Both the position numbers and the translations under genes were made by a program. Positions 1 to 7,208 of a DNA stretch of 8,170 nt are shown one piece after another. The notes under the pieces are model-generated. The model ran no database searches. It was not told the DNA's origin and saw only the letters and a list, made by a program, of their open reading frames with translations. This stretch comes from Methanosarcinales archaeon (GTDB taxonomy: Archaea > Halobacteriota > Methanosarcinia > Methanosarcinales > Methanocomedenaceae): assembly GCA_030638625.1 (NCBI GenBank), contig DAOWEE010000242.1:1-8170 (forward strand), read 5' to 3'. Positions within the stretch are counted from its first letter, which is position 1. Each line of letters begins with the position of its first letter.

Positions 1-1
1 C

Positions 2-1783
2 TCTGACCTTGAGGTTGATATGATTTATGAGGGGGTGGTGGACAGCCTGGCAAATTTCGGTGCTTTCGTGAACCTGAACTCACGCACACGGGGTCTGGCA
101 CACCAGAAAAATCTGGCCCGAACACCTGAAGTTGGGGAGACTATTTTTGTACAGGTGAAGAACATCGCATCTAATGGCAACATTGACCTTGTGCCAGTGA
201 GCCTTACAGAGTACCAGATAATCGAGGTTGAGAAGGATATTGCCCGCACCCAGATATCCGGGCTTCGTGATCATATCAGTAAACTGGTGCATATTTCAGG
301 TGAGGTAATCCAGATAAAGCAGACCGGCGGCCCTACCATATTCACGATTGCCGATGAAACCGGTACCGTGCCGTGTGCTGCGTTCGAAAAAGCAGGACAG
401 CGCTCATATCCTGAGATTGAATCAGATATGATTGCGCGTGTGGTGGGCGAACTCAATACCAGGAACAATGAATTGCAGATAGAGGTACGGGAAATAAAGC
501 AGATGTGGGGTGCGGATTCGGCTGCCATCAGGGAGGAGATAGAGAATGCCCTGGATGAGCGTTCTGAGCCTCATGATGTGGAATTCCTTGTAGAGAGCCC
601 GATACTGGAGGCATTAAAGCCAAAGATGCGGCAGGTTGCCAAAGAGATTCGCAGGGCAATATTCCATTCAAGGCCTATCGTGCTACGCCATCATGCAGAT
701 GCAGATGGTATTACTTCTGCCATTGCTATTGAGAAAGCGGTGTTACCGCTGATCAATGAGGTGGGGGGTTCAGATGCAGGATATCATTTTTACAGGCGTT
801 CACCCAGTAAGGCGCCGTTCTACGAGATGGTGGATATCACCAGGGACATAACATTTGCATGGGATGATAATGCAAGGCATGGCCAGAAGATGCCGCTGGT
901 GTTGTTAATGGATAACGGCTCCACTGAGGAAGATGTACCTGCGATGCTGCAGGCGAATGTGTATGGTATGGATATGGTGGTTGTGGACCATCATCATCCG
1001 GATGAGGTGGTTGACCAGTACCTGCTTGCCCATGTGAATCCGGCCCATGTGGGCGGGGATTTCGGTATAACTACGGGCATGCTGGGTACCGAAATTGCCA
1101 GGATGATAAATCCTGACGTGACCGAGGAGATACGCCACCTTCCTGCAGTTTCGGCAGTTGGCGACCGTTCTGAAGCGCCCGAAGCTACAAAGTATATTGA
1201 ACTGGCTGCATCGCGGTACAATCTGGACGACCTTAAGGATATGGCACTGGCGCTGGATTATGAGGCTTTCTGGCTGCGGTTCAGCGAGGGTAGGGGTATT
1301 ACCTATGACATTTTGAATCTGGGTAATCTAAAGAGGCATAGGGAATTGGTGCCGCTTTTGGTGAAGCAAGCCAACGAGGCTATCGAGACCCAGCTGGAAG
1401 CTTCGCTGCCGTCAGTCAAAACCCAGGAACTGCCGAGCGGGGCACTGATGCATGTGCTGGATGTTGAGAACTTTGCCCATAAGTTCACGTTCCCGCCGCC
1501 GGGTAAGACCAGCGGTGAAGTGCACGACAGGCTGTGCCATAAGTATCCTGATAAGGCGATTGTCACGTTAGGGTACGGCCCGGATTTTGTTGTGCTTCGC
1601 AGCAGGGGTGTGCTTATGAATATTCCGCAAATGGTGCGGGAGTTGCATGATGAGATACCGGGGGCCAGCATCAACGGCGGCGGGCATCTGGTGGTTGGGA
1701 GTATTAAGTTCGTTGGCGGGTTGAGGAAGGAAGTGCTGGCGAAACTGGCTGAGAAGATTGGGCGGGCTGAAGTAGCGCAATAA
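2..1783 (+). CDS. Archaeal RecJ-like DHH/DHHA1 phosphoesterase with S1 and OB domains (5' partial)
   Basis: This is probably a nuclease or phosphoesterase of the archaeal RecJ-like group (COG1107 type). Numbering from the Met at base 20, the visible domains are: an S1-like RNA-binding fold (about 1-60), an OB fold (about 88-160), the DHH catalytic domain (about 218-390) and a DHHA1 domain at the C-terminus. Catalytic motifs are intact: HADADG (225-230), MDNGS with D298, VVDHHH (321-326), VGDR with D382, and the DHHA1 signature GGGH (553-556). All expected metal-binding aspartates and histidines are present, so activity is likely. The frame is open from base 2 to the Met at base 20 and encodes SDLEVD, which completes the first strand of the S1 fold. 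The real start is therefore upstream of the window. Family members usually begin with a DnaJ-type zinc finger, which would lie there. It ends in TAA, 17 bases from the stop of the convergent ATPase gene. The substrate (RNA or DNA) cannot be told from sequence. Confidence 0.9.
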   Translation, partial: SDLEVDMIYEGVVDSLANFGAFVNLNSRTRGLAHQKNLARTPEVGETIFVQVKNIASNGNIDLVPVSLTEYQIIEVEKDIARTQISGLRDHISKLVHISGEVIQIKQTGGPTIFTIADETGTVPCAAFEKAGQRSYPEIESDMIARVVGELNTRNNELQIEVREIKQMWGADSAAIREEIENALDERSEPHDVEFLVESPILEALKPKMRQVAKEIRRAIFHSRPIVLRHHADADGITSAIAIEKAVLPLINEVGGSDAGYHFYRRSPSKAPFYEMVDITRDITFAWDDNARHGQKMPLVLLMDNGSTEEDVPAMLQANVYGMDMVVVDHHHPDEVVDQYLLAHVNPAHVGGDFGITTGMLGTEIARMINPDVTEEIRHLPAVSAVGDRSEAPEATKYIELAASRYNLDDLKDMALALDYEAFWLRFSEGRGITYDILNLGNLKRHRELVPLLVKQANEAIETQLEASLPSVKTQELPSGALMHVLDVENFAHKFTFPPPGKTSGEVHDRLCHKYPDKAIVTLGYGPDFVVLRSRGVLMNIPQMVRELHDEIPGASINGGGHLVVGSIKFVGGLRKEVLAKLAEKIGRAEVAQ

Positions 1784-1800
1784 GCCCATGTTTAGGATAA

Positions 1801-3129
1801 TCAACTATTATCCAGTGTGCCCTTTATTCTCTGCAAAGCCCATATCCTATATGGCAGGAATTCTATTATTCCTTCATCTACAGGCATTGTTTCACTATAA
1901 TTCAACGTCACTATCAATCCCTTGTCCAGATTAAAATGGTGCATAGCCCTGCGTAGGCCATCTACCTCCCTTGCTTTTGTCGATGCGTCTGAAACATCCA
2001 GACATACGTTTATCAGCCCGGCGGGTCTGGTACCTTTCCAAACCAGAAAATCAACCTCTTTTTTATCCATAAGGCGGTATATTTCACATCCTTTTCTTCT
2101 AAGGTCGAGAAATACTGCATTTTCCAGAAGTTTCCCGCGGTCTGATGAAAAACGATGTGAGACCGTCAGAAGCAGACCATTATCAACAGCATATACTTTT
2201 CTGGGACTTCGCTCTCGTTTACCTGCTGAAAATGAATGGGTGTTTAAGAAAAATAAAAGGTATGGCTCTTCGAGGTAGTGAGAGAATCTATCGATCGAAT
2301 CCAGTGAAACACGTCCACCCAGTGCACGTCTGGTGCCGTTTAGTGTAACCGGACCCGGGACTGAAGCCATAAACGTGGTAGCCACTGCTTCTAATTTTTC
2401 AATCTCCCGTACTTCATATCTCCGGGCTACATCATGGTTGATGATATCACGGTATATCTGAAGAACCATTCTTTCTTTAAGGTCAGGTTCGGGTGTAAGA
2501 ACTATTGCAGGGAAGGTCGATGCTGAGATGTACTCTGATGCCAGGCTCTTGATTTTTTCAGCGTCTGATAGCGGGTCATCGGGATTAATTCCGTGAAATC
2601 TGAGGTATTCTGATAGGTCAAGAGGAAACACTTCCAGGTCCAGATGCCTTCCAGTAAGTAATGTGGCAAGTTCCTTTGATAAAAGTTTTGCAGATGAACC
2701 TGACACAATGATATGCATACCAGGATTTTTTTCCTGTTGTATCCTTACCCAGCGCTCCCATTGAGGAAGTCGCTGTACTTCATCAAGGATGAGATAACGC
2801 AGTCCACGTGTATCTACAAAAGCCTGGTGAGCAGTCATTAACTGGTCAAGAAGATCATGACCGTTTTGTATTGGCAGTCTTGGATCCTCAAAGTTCACAT
2901 ACATGGTTTGCGATGGTTCGGTGGTTTTGCTCTCAATTATGTGATGTATGAACTGGATGAGGATTGTGGTTTTGCCGCTTCTTCTAACACCAGTTACAAC
3001 TACAACTTGCCCGGTGGAAGTGAGTTTGATGAGGTCGTTCAGATACTCAGGACGAATGATTCCTGTGAAGGGTTTGGCTCTCCAGAAGTTGAATGGATTG
3101 AGTATCTCAATTAGTTCTCGTTCGTCCAT
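1801..3129 (-). CDS. AAA+ family ATPase with DUF4143-like C-terminal domain (copy 1)
   Basis: This is a predicted ATPase of the COG1373 type (AAA_14 plus DUF4143-like tail); its cellular role is unknown. Numbered from the upstream Met at base 3162, it has Walker A GVRRSGKTT (58-66), Walker B YLILDE (123-128), sensor-1-like IIVSGSSA (151-158) and a conserved GR (171-172). The C-terminal part resembles the PD-(D/E)XK-like fold of these tails, with ENAVFLDL (347-354) and EVDFLV (369-374). The expected closing ExK is replaced by INVCLD, so nuclease activity is doubtful. I chose the start at base 3129 (442 residues) because the 11 extra codons of the longer frame (start 3162) contain a TATA box, TTTATAAG, placed 29 bases before this ATG. 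No Shine-Dalgarno precedes it, so the mRNA is probably leaderless. It is paralogous to the gene at 3681-4967. Convergent with the DHH gene and divergent from the cupin. Confidence 0.87.
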   Translation of the reverse strand: MDERELIEILNPFNFWRAKPFTGIIRPEYLNDLIKLTSTGQVVVVTGVRRSGKTTILIQFIHHIIESKTTEPSQTMYVNFEDPRLPIQNGHDLLDQLMTAHQAFVDTRGLRYLILDEVQRLPQWERWVRIQQEKNPGMHIIVSGSSAKLLSKELATLLTGRHLDLEVFPLDLSEYLRFHGINPDDPLSDAEKIKSLASEYISASTFPAIVLTPEPDLKERMVLQIYRDIINHDVARRYEVREIEKLEAVATTFMASVPGPVTLNGTRRALGGRVSLDSIDRFSHYLEEPYLLFFLNTHSFSAGKRERSPRKVYAVDNGLLLTVSHRFSSDRGKLLENAVFLDLRRKGCEIYRLMDKKEVDFLVWKGTRPAGLINVCLDVSDASTKAREVDGLRRAMHHFNLDKGLIVTLNYSETMPVDEGIIEFLPYRIWALQRIKGTLDNS

Positions 3130-3150
3130 ATTGTTAATTCGTTGTGGATT

Positions 3151-3164
3151 GCTTATAAACATTC
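3151..3164 (-). promoter_or_regulatory. TATA box and BRE-like element for ATPase copy 1
   Basis: On the minus strand a purine-rich GGAATG precedes TTTATAAG (3158-3151). The first T of the box is 29 bases from the ATG at 3129, the usual distance from an archaeal TATA box to the transcription start. This places the start at or next to the start codon. The element lies inside the extended upstream frame, which argues against translation starting at 3162. Confidence 0.6.
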
Positions 3165-3168
3165 CGAT

Positions 3169-3202
3169 ATATCGTACAAAAACGCAGGATTTTTTACGAT
3201 AT
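3169..3202. repeat. Imperfect inverted repeat in divergent promoter region, possible operator
   Basis: Arms are ATATCGTA (3169-3176) and TACGATAT (3195-3202), a perfect 8-base match. It continues inward after one mismatch for four more pairs, giving 13-base arms (3169-3181 and 3190-3202) around an 8-base loop. A perfect 10-base palindrome, CGATATATCG (3165-3174), overlaps the left arm. The element sits directly upstream of the ATPase TATA box and about 37 bases upstream of the cupin TATA box. A dimeric regulator could bind here and control one or both genes; a terminator role is unlikely between divergent genes. Seen directly; function inferred. Confidence 0.45.
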
Positions 3203-3238
3203 GTACGGTGTGTAGGGTTGGCTAACGTAGAACAGCAA

Positions 3239-3274
3239 CTTTAAATCAATAGATTCTAATCACACACTGAGGAG
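3239..3274 (+). promoter_or_regulatory. TATA box and Shine-Dalgarno for the cupin gene
   Basis: CTTTAAAT at 3239-3246 is a good archaeal TATA box, with an expected transcript start near 3267-3271. A strong Shine-Dalgarno, GAGGAG (3269-3274), follows, eight bases before the ATG at 3283. The leader would be very short and start close to the Shine-Dalgarno. Both elements support the chosen start. Confidence 0.6.
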
Positions 3275-3282
3275 TAAACCAC

Positions 3283-3630
3283 ATGAAGGACATAAATCTT
3301 GAACCGAGAACCCGCATACCAGCATCAAAACCTCTCGACCTGGCCGATTCCATAGAATACTCAACAGACTCAGTGGTCAGCCGCACACTTATCGAAAACA
3401 AGGCAGGCACCATCACCCTGTTCGCCTTTGATGCGGGCCAGGGGCTCAGCGAACATTCAGCCCCTTTTGATGCAGTGGTACAGGTACTGGACGGGGAAAC
3501 TGAACTCACCATCGGCGGCGAAAAGGTGAATGCAACAGCGGGCCAGATGGTGGTAATGCCAGCGAATGTACCCCATGCTGTACAGGGCCGGCAGCGGTTC
3601 AAGATGCTGTTAACTATGCTGCGGGCGTGA
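3283..3630 (+). CDS. Small single-domain cupin protein
   Basis: This 115-residue protein is a single beta-barrel cupin of the COG1917 type. Motif 1 covers LSEHSAPFDAVVQVLDG (55-71) and motif 2 covers GQMVVMPANVPHAV (87-100). H57 and H98 are probable metal ligands. The second histidine of the classical HxH pair is replaced (H57-S-A), as is common in this subgroup, whose signature resembles SEHxAPFDA. No signal peptide or membrane segment is visible, so it is cytosolic. The reaction cannot be assigned: such small cupins serve as metal-dependent enzymes, sugar or ligand binders, or unknown housekeeping proteins. It has its own promoter and Shine-Dalgarno and is flanked on both sides by paralogous ATPases on the other strand. 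It ends 50 bases from the convergent ATPase stop. Confidence 0.88.
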   Translation: MKDINLEPRTRIPASKPLDLADSIEYSTDSVVSRTLIENKAGTITLFAFDAGQGLSEHSAPFDAVVQVLDGETELTIGGEKVNATAGQMVVMPANVPHAVQGRQRFKMLLTMLRA

Positions 3631-3680
3631 GTCTAATAACGCTCTAATCCATAACGATTCTCTTGCCGTACTTACATCGG

Positions 3681-4967
3681 TTAGATATCAAGCAGCCATT
3701 TCCATAGAGGATAATAAGTAATCTTAACACCATTTTGTTCTTCTATCTCCTCGGTGTCCTCTGTCAATATCATTGCATTGACAACTCCGAACTCTTCACA
3801 TGCACGGCAGAGTGAACGCAATTCCCGTTTGCGGGTCTTATCGTTTCGCACATCCCATGATACCTGTAGTAATATCTGCACCTGCTGACCTGTCTTTTGT
3901 ACAAAATCAACTTCATAACCACCACTGCTTTTCCAGTAATAAATCTCACCATTGCGTCTTTTAAGTTCAAGGAATACTGCATTTTCGGCAAGTTTACCCA
4001 TATCTGGTGTAAACCTGAACGATATGGCATTCCTGAGTCCAGTATCTACTGTGTATGTCTTTTTGTTCTGCTTAAACTGGCTCTTGAGTTTGTATGAAAA
4101 AACAGGCAGGTCAATTATCAACAGAGATTCTTTGAGATATCCAATATATTTTTCAGCGGTTTCAATTGCTATATGTGCCGCCTTTGCCACACTATTAAAT
4201 GAATATTCACTGGTTGAATTTGTAATCATCAACTGGCATATCTTTGCAGCAACTTCATGTGATGCACCGAACCTTGCAGAGATGTCCCTGGCAATTATAT
4301 CACTATATAGAGATGTTAATATCTTTTTTTGGTTGAACTCGTTCATCCCGATAGTTTCAGGGAAACCACCTTCTTCAAGGTATGTTTTCTGGTAATACAG
4401 TATCTTATCCCTGTTATACATTAGATATTCTGGTTCAAGGTTTTCCCATCCACGTTTTGTAAGATATTCAGTAAAAGAGAACGGTGTTACATCAAACGTG
4501 ATGTGCCTGCCAGACAGCACACGGCCTATGTCCTGGGTCAGCAGACTTGCAGATGACCCTGAAAGGAATATCTGGCTGAAACGTTTTGTGTCATACAGAG
4601 TCCTGACCCAACGCTCCCATCCTTCTTTTTGCTGAATCTCATCAAGGAATAAGTGCGATATTTCCGGATTTATTTTATATATGCTGGTAAGTATCTCATC
4701 CAGCGGTGCAGCGTTTATTGCTGGATCATCGAAATTCAGGAACAAGATATGCTCTGGTGCCACGCCAATGTCCATCAGGTATGCTGCCACCTGGTAGAGC
4801 ACTGTTGTTTTGCCTGAGCGCCTGACCCCGATAACGTCTTTGATATGGGGAGTATCGAGAGACTTTATTATTGAATCTGTTACATCACGTTTTATTCCTA
4901 TAAGGTCTTGAGGCATACTTTTTTCTGCCCACCAGGGGTTCCAAAGGCGTATCGACTGTTCAAGCAT
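3681..4967 (-). CDS. AAA+ family ATPase with DUF4143-like C-terminal domain (copy 2)
   Basis: This 428-residue protein belongs to the same family as the one at 1801-3129. It has Walker A GVRRSGKTT (47-55), identical in both copies, Walker B LFLDE (106-110), WERWVR (117-122), sensor-1-like IFLSGSSA (133-140) and GR (153-154). The tail has AENAVFLEL (327-335) and YEVDFV (351-356), then QVSWD where a PD-(D/E)XK nuclease would have ExK. ATP hydrolysis is likely intact and nuclease activity doubtful. Apart from shared motifs the two copies differ widely, so they are old paralogues or separate acquisitions rather than a recent duplication. The gene is AT-rich (19 G+C in the 60 bases from 4381) compared with the polymerase cluster behind it. 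It has its own TATA box and probably a near-leaderless transcript. It lies 55 bases downstream of the polymerase thumb gene on the same strand, so readthrough is possible. Biological role unknown. Confidence 0.88.
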   Translation of the reverse strand: MLEQSIRLWNPWWAEKSMPQDLIGIKRDVTDSIIKSLDTPHIKDVIGVRRSGKTTVLYQVAAYLMDIGVAPEHILFLNFDDPAINAAPLDEILTSIYKINPEISHLFLDEIQQKEGWERWVRTLYDTKRFSQIFLSGSSASLLTQDIGRVLSGRHITFDVTPFSFTEYLTKRGWENLEPEYLMYNRDKILYYQKTYLEEGGFPETIGMNEFNQKKILTSLYSDIIARDISARFGASHEVAAKICQLMITNSTSEYSFNSVAKAAHIAIETAEKYIGYLKESLLIIDLPVFSYKLKSQFKQNKKTYTVDTGLRNAISFRFTPDMGKLAENAVFLELKRRNGEIYYWKSSGGYEVDFVQKTGQQVQILLQVSWDVRNDKTRKRELRSLCRACEEFGVVNAMILTEDTEEIEEQNGVKITYYPLWKWLLDI

Positions 4968-4992
4968 GTGTATTATGTTAGAGTTAACAGTA

Positions 4993-5000
4993 CTTATATT
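4993..5000 (-). promoter_or_regulatory. TATA box for ATPase copy 2
   Basis: AATATAAG on the minus strand begins 33 bases before the ATG at 4967, which places the transcript start within a few bases of the start codon. There is no Shine-Dalgarno between the box and the ATG. The arrangement TATAAG, then 22-25 bases, then ATG is shared with ATPase copy 1. This suggests the gene is expressed independently of the polymerase cluster. Confidence 0.55.
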
Positions 5001-5007
5001 GTTCGAC

Positions 5008-5054
5008 TATACTCGAGGATTATTAGCTTATATCATCTACATCAATCGAGTATA
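5008..5054. repeat. Nine-base perfect inverted repeat across the thumb-gene stop
   Basis: TATACTCGA (5008-5016) and TCGAGTATA (5046-5054) are exact reverse complements separated by 29 bases. The right arm is inside the last codons of the thumb gene and the left arm is in the gap before ATPase copy 2. A transcript hairpin could mark the 3' end of the polymerase operon, but the loop is long and no T-run follows, so it may be chance. Confidence 0.25.
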
Positions 5055-5502
5055 ATCTGGCAAAATCCTCCACTCTCATCTGTGCACTTCCCATTACCAC
5101 ATCATCCAGCACATCCCTGTCATATCCGAAAGGACGCAATATACTCTCAGCGGCCCGGAGCGTAATATCATAATATTTCTTTTTATCATACACCGTGTCC
5201 GTGTCAATCAGTTCAGCTGCCCTTACCCTGTTGTGATAGTACCGTGACCTGTGGTCGGTGTGTATGTACTGCACAGCCTGCCCGGGCTGCACCTCCACAC
5301 CCTCTTCACGGAGTTGGTACAGGGCCGCGGCCTGGCTCCCTTTTTGCCGGTAATCTTCAAGCCTGTGCCGGGTGTGGGTGGTGAACACCAGTTCTGCGGG
5401 GTCGACATCGCCGTTTAATATCTCATCAGCATAACGGTGTACCACATCCAGCACGCAGGGGATGGTACCGTACAGTTCATCCACAGTGCGGGCACATTTC
5501 AT
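5023..5502 (-). CDS. Family-B DNA polymerase thumb subunit, PolB2-like (split C-terminal part)
   Basis: This 159-residue protein matches the thumb domain that ends family-B archaeal polymerases. The diagnostic stretch is RLEDYRQKGSQAAALYQLRE (47-66) followed by EGVEVQPGQAVQYI (67-80), which corresponds to the YKxxGPHVxxAKKL...G..V.PG..IxY region of archaeal PolB. YDKKKYYDITL (105-115) and ILRPFGYD (121-128) correspond to the late thumb segment before the C-terminus. It would grip the primer-template duplex and must act with the product of 5499-7208. Its ATG overlaps the stop of that gene (ATGA, 5502-5499). The only Shine-Dalgarno-like bases (GGA) are three bases from the ATG, so translation must be coupled. 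The sequence continues the palm without a gap or repeated segment. It is therefore a clean split or a frameshift, not an independent domain gene. No PCNA-binding tail is obvious at the C-terminus (ARLYSIDVDDIS). Confidence 0.82.
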   Translation of the reverse strand: MKCARTVDELYGTIPCVLDVVHRYADEILNGDVDPAELVFTTHTRHRLEDYRQKGSQAAALYQLREEGVEVQPGQAVQYIHTDHRSRYYHNRVRAAELIDTDTVYDKKKYYDITLRAAESILRPFGYDRDVLDDVVMGSAQMRVEDFARLYSIDVDDIS

Positions 5503-7208
5503 CTTTCCGGCATATCATGCTGCAGCCGCCTGATGAATTCGGGTGTATCGCGGCGGCGCAGTTCAATCCCCCTAACCTTCAGTTTCCCGTCCGTCATCAG
5601 GCCGAAGTATCGGTTCATGGCCCCTGCCCGGTTGTGTCGGTTGGACGGGAACACTATCCAATGGTAGTGCCCTTTGAGTTCCAGCGGTATCCCCACGGTC
5701 CCGCTGACGAGGTTGCATAACTCCTCCGGATTACCGCTGCCCCTTACCCATAGGCTGTCCACTATACCGTGGAGTATTTCAAATCCCATACCCTGTGCAA
5801 TTTCCATTGTCTGGAGCAGTATCTCCCTGGCGTAGGCAGTGATGGATTCGTGGCACTCTATCCGTCCGAATCTGGCCTTGTTGAATCCCATGTAGCCGAA
5901 GCTGGTGACCAGCAGCCATTTCAATACGTTCTGCATCATCCGGTGCTCTTCGCTGCCGCCGTCTGCCATTTTCTTATAGGTCAAACGCCGCTTGATCAGT
6001 GGCTCAATGACTCTGGGAATTAACCCCACCCGGCGCTGACAGATGTTGTATCCGGTAAACGGTACCCGCACGGACGAGTCCGGGCAGCAGTCGCACAGCA
6101 CGGTCTCGGGAGAGATGTTCTTTGTGACCATGATGTGGGGGAACAGGCTGGTGAAGTCCATCTCTGCCGTATTTTCGTATATCCCCACCCTGGGTTCCAG
6201 TATCAGCGCTCCCCTGTCCGCGCGCAGCAGTTCTTCTGCGGTCTTGAAGTTCTCTGACAGGTTGCGCCGCCAGGGAACCAGTACACCGTCCTTGAGTGCC
6301 TGGTCCATCTGCAGGGCTGTGACCGCACTGCCGGGGCTGAGCCTTGATAACTGCTGCAGGGGTATGCCTGTTATCCTGCCCAGGTCGATGAGACCCCGCA
6401 TCCCGCCTTCACGAAAGATGAAGGTCTGCTCATCGATGTGCAGCCTGCCCTTTAGCGGGAAGCCGCCGGGCTTGTAGATGATGCGGCCGTAGCTGAAATA
6501 CGACCGCCCCTTATTCTGCAGGGGCGGCTCGTCCTTTCCCCGGCCCAATTGGAGTGATGCTCCCGCTTCCTGTGCCCTGTGGTACAGGTAGGGAAGCTGG
6601 AAACTGTCGCCACCGTGTGTCAGTATCACGTCAGGGTCTGTTTCTTTGATCAATGAGGACAGGCTTTCGATCATATCGGCTTCTGGCATGCCTTCGATGG
6701 TGTGTTCGCCCAACTGAATCTCCTTTACCGGGTCACTGAAACAGGGGTTCTTTACCGACCGTGGGGTCACGTTCAAACGCAGGGTCGTTAATTCCGGGGT
6801 AGTATAATCCGTGGTCTGCTGGTCGTCATCAAGGTGCAGTTGTAAATCCAGCCGTGCCATTGGGAACAGGCCGCGCTCAAGCAGGAACTGCCTGGTGGGC
6901 GGCAGGTCCACGTTGTATGCCTTCCAGCCCCGCTTTTCCAGCATGTCGGCCAAGCCAAATACTCCGCTCCAGTCATCCAGGGATATGGCAAGCACATCCT
7001 GCGACTCCTGACCCAGGGAGGTTATCTTCTGCTCGACCCTGACCTGCCGCACCTGGGGCAGGGTGGAGATGAGATGCTTGTTGTGGATAGGACATTCCAG
7101 GTATATGCGGGGCTGGTATCTTACCCTGTGGGGTGTGCACCTGCCTGCGTGCATGACCCAGAGGATAATGCTTCCGTCCGTGTAATCGATATCAAGGAGG
7201 GGGGGCAT
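5499..7208 (-). CDS. PolB2-like family-B DNA polymerase body: N-terminal, degenerate exonuclease, palm and fingers
   Basis: This 569-residue protein contains the N-terminal domain (about 1-125), exonuclease-like domain (about 126-310) and palm/fingers (about 340-560) of an archaeal family-B polymerase. Exonuclease motifs are disabled: where Exo I should read DIE there is LRLNVT (143-148), Exo II reads THGGDSFQLPYL (197-208) with Q204 replacing the aspartate, and Exo III lacks its YxxxD. Polymerase motif A is kept, DFTSLFPHI with D351. Motif B is altered but keeps the lysine: K430, then WLLVTSFG instead of KxxxNSxYG. Motif C reads HGIVDS (480-485) instead of YGDTDS, keeping D484. A cysteine cluster (C372, C374, C375, C390) precedes the fingers. 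The pattern matches the archaeal PolB2 group, first described as inactivated; Sulfolobus Dpo2 of this group was later reported as a translesion extender. An ideal Shine-Dalgarno, AGGAGG, stands six bases before the ATG. The start overlaps the previous gene by 17 bases and the thumb is encoded separately just downstream. Confidence 0.88.
   Translation of the reverse strand: MPPLLDIDYTDGSIILWVMHAGRCTPHRVRYQPRIYLECPIHNKHLISTLPQVRQVRVEQKITSLGQESQDVLAISLDDWSGVFGLADMLEKRGWKAYNVDLPPTRQFLLERGLFPMARLDLQLHLDDDQQTTDYTTPELTTLRLNVTPRSVKNPCFSDPVKEIQLGEHTIEGMPEADMIESLSSLIKETDPDVILTHGGDSFQLPYLYHRAQEAGASLQLGRGKDEPPLQNKGRSYFSYGRIIYKPGGFPLKGRLHIDEQTFIFREGGMRGLIDLGRITGIPLQQLSRLSPGSAVTALQMDQALKDGVLVPWRRNLSENFKTAEELLRADRGALILEPRVGIYENTAEMDFTSLFPHIMVTKNISPETVLCDCCPDSSVRVPFTGYNICQRRVGLIPRVIEPLIKRRLTYKKMADGGSEEHRMMQNVLKWLLVTSFGYMGFNKARFGRIECHESITAYAREILLQTMEIAQGMGFEILHGIVDSLWVRGSGNPEELCNLVSGTVGIPLELKGHYHWIVFPSNRHNRAGAMNRYFGLMTDGKLKVRGIELRRRDTPEFIRRLQHDMPER

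Noticed and set aside
1303..1674. Minus-strand open frame of 123 codons opposite the DHH gene
   Set aside because: It is fully antisense to a well-supported conserved domain, and its Ser/Cys-rich translation has no recognisable motif.
3246..3602. Minus-strand open frame of 118 codons opposite the cupin
   Set aside because: It lies antisense to the cupin, which has a TATA box, a Shine-Dalgarno and both cupin motifs; the translation looks random.
1801..4967. Idea that the two ATPases and the cupin form a defence island or toxin-antitoxin system
   Set aside because: The genes are on different strands with separate promoters, no known defence effector is present, and the family is common in archaea without an assigned role.
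5008..5054. Inverted repeat as an operon terminator
   Set aside because: The 29-base loop is too long, no T-run follows on the transcribed strand, and one arm is fixed by coding sequence.
5023..5502. Thumb gene as an independent unknown protein
   Set aside because: It aligns without gap to the family-B thumb directly after the palm end, so it is part of the polymerase.
6043..6477. Plus-strand open frame of 144 codons opposite the polymerase
   Set aside because: It is antisense to the exonuclease and palm regions with recognisable family-B motifs, and stop codons are rare there because the DNA is GC-rich.
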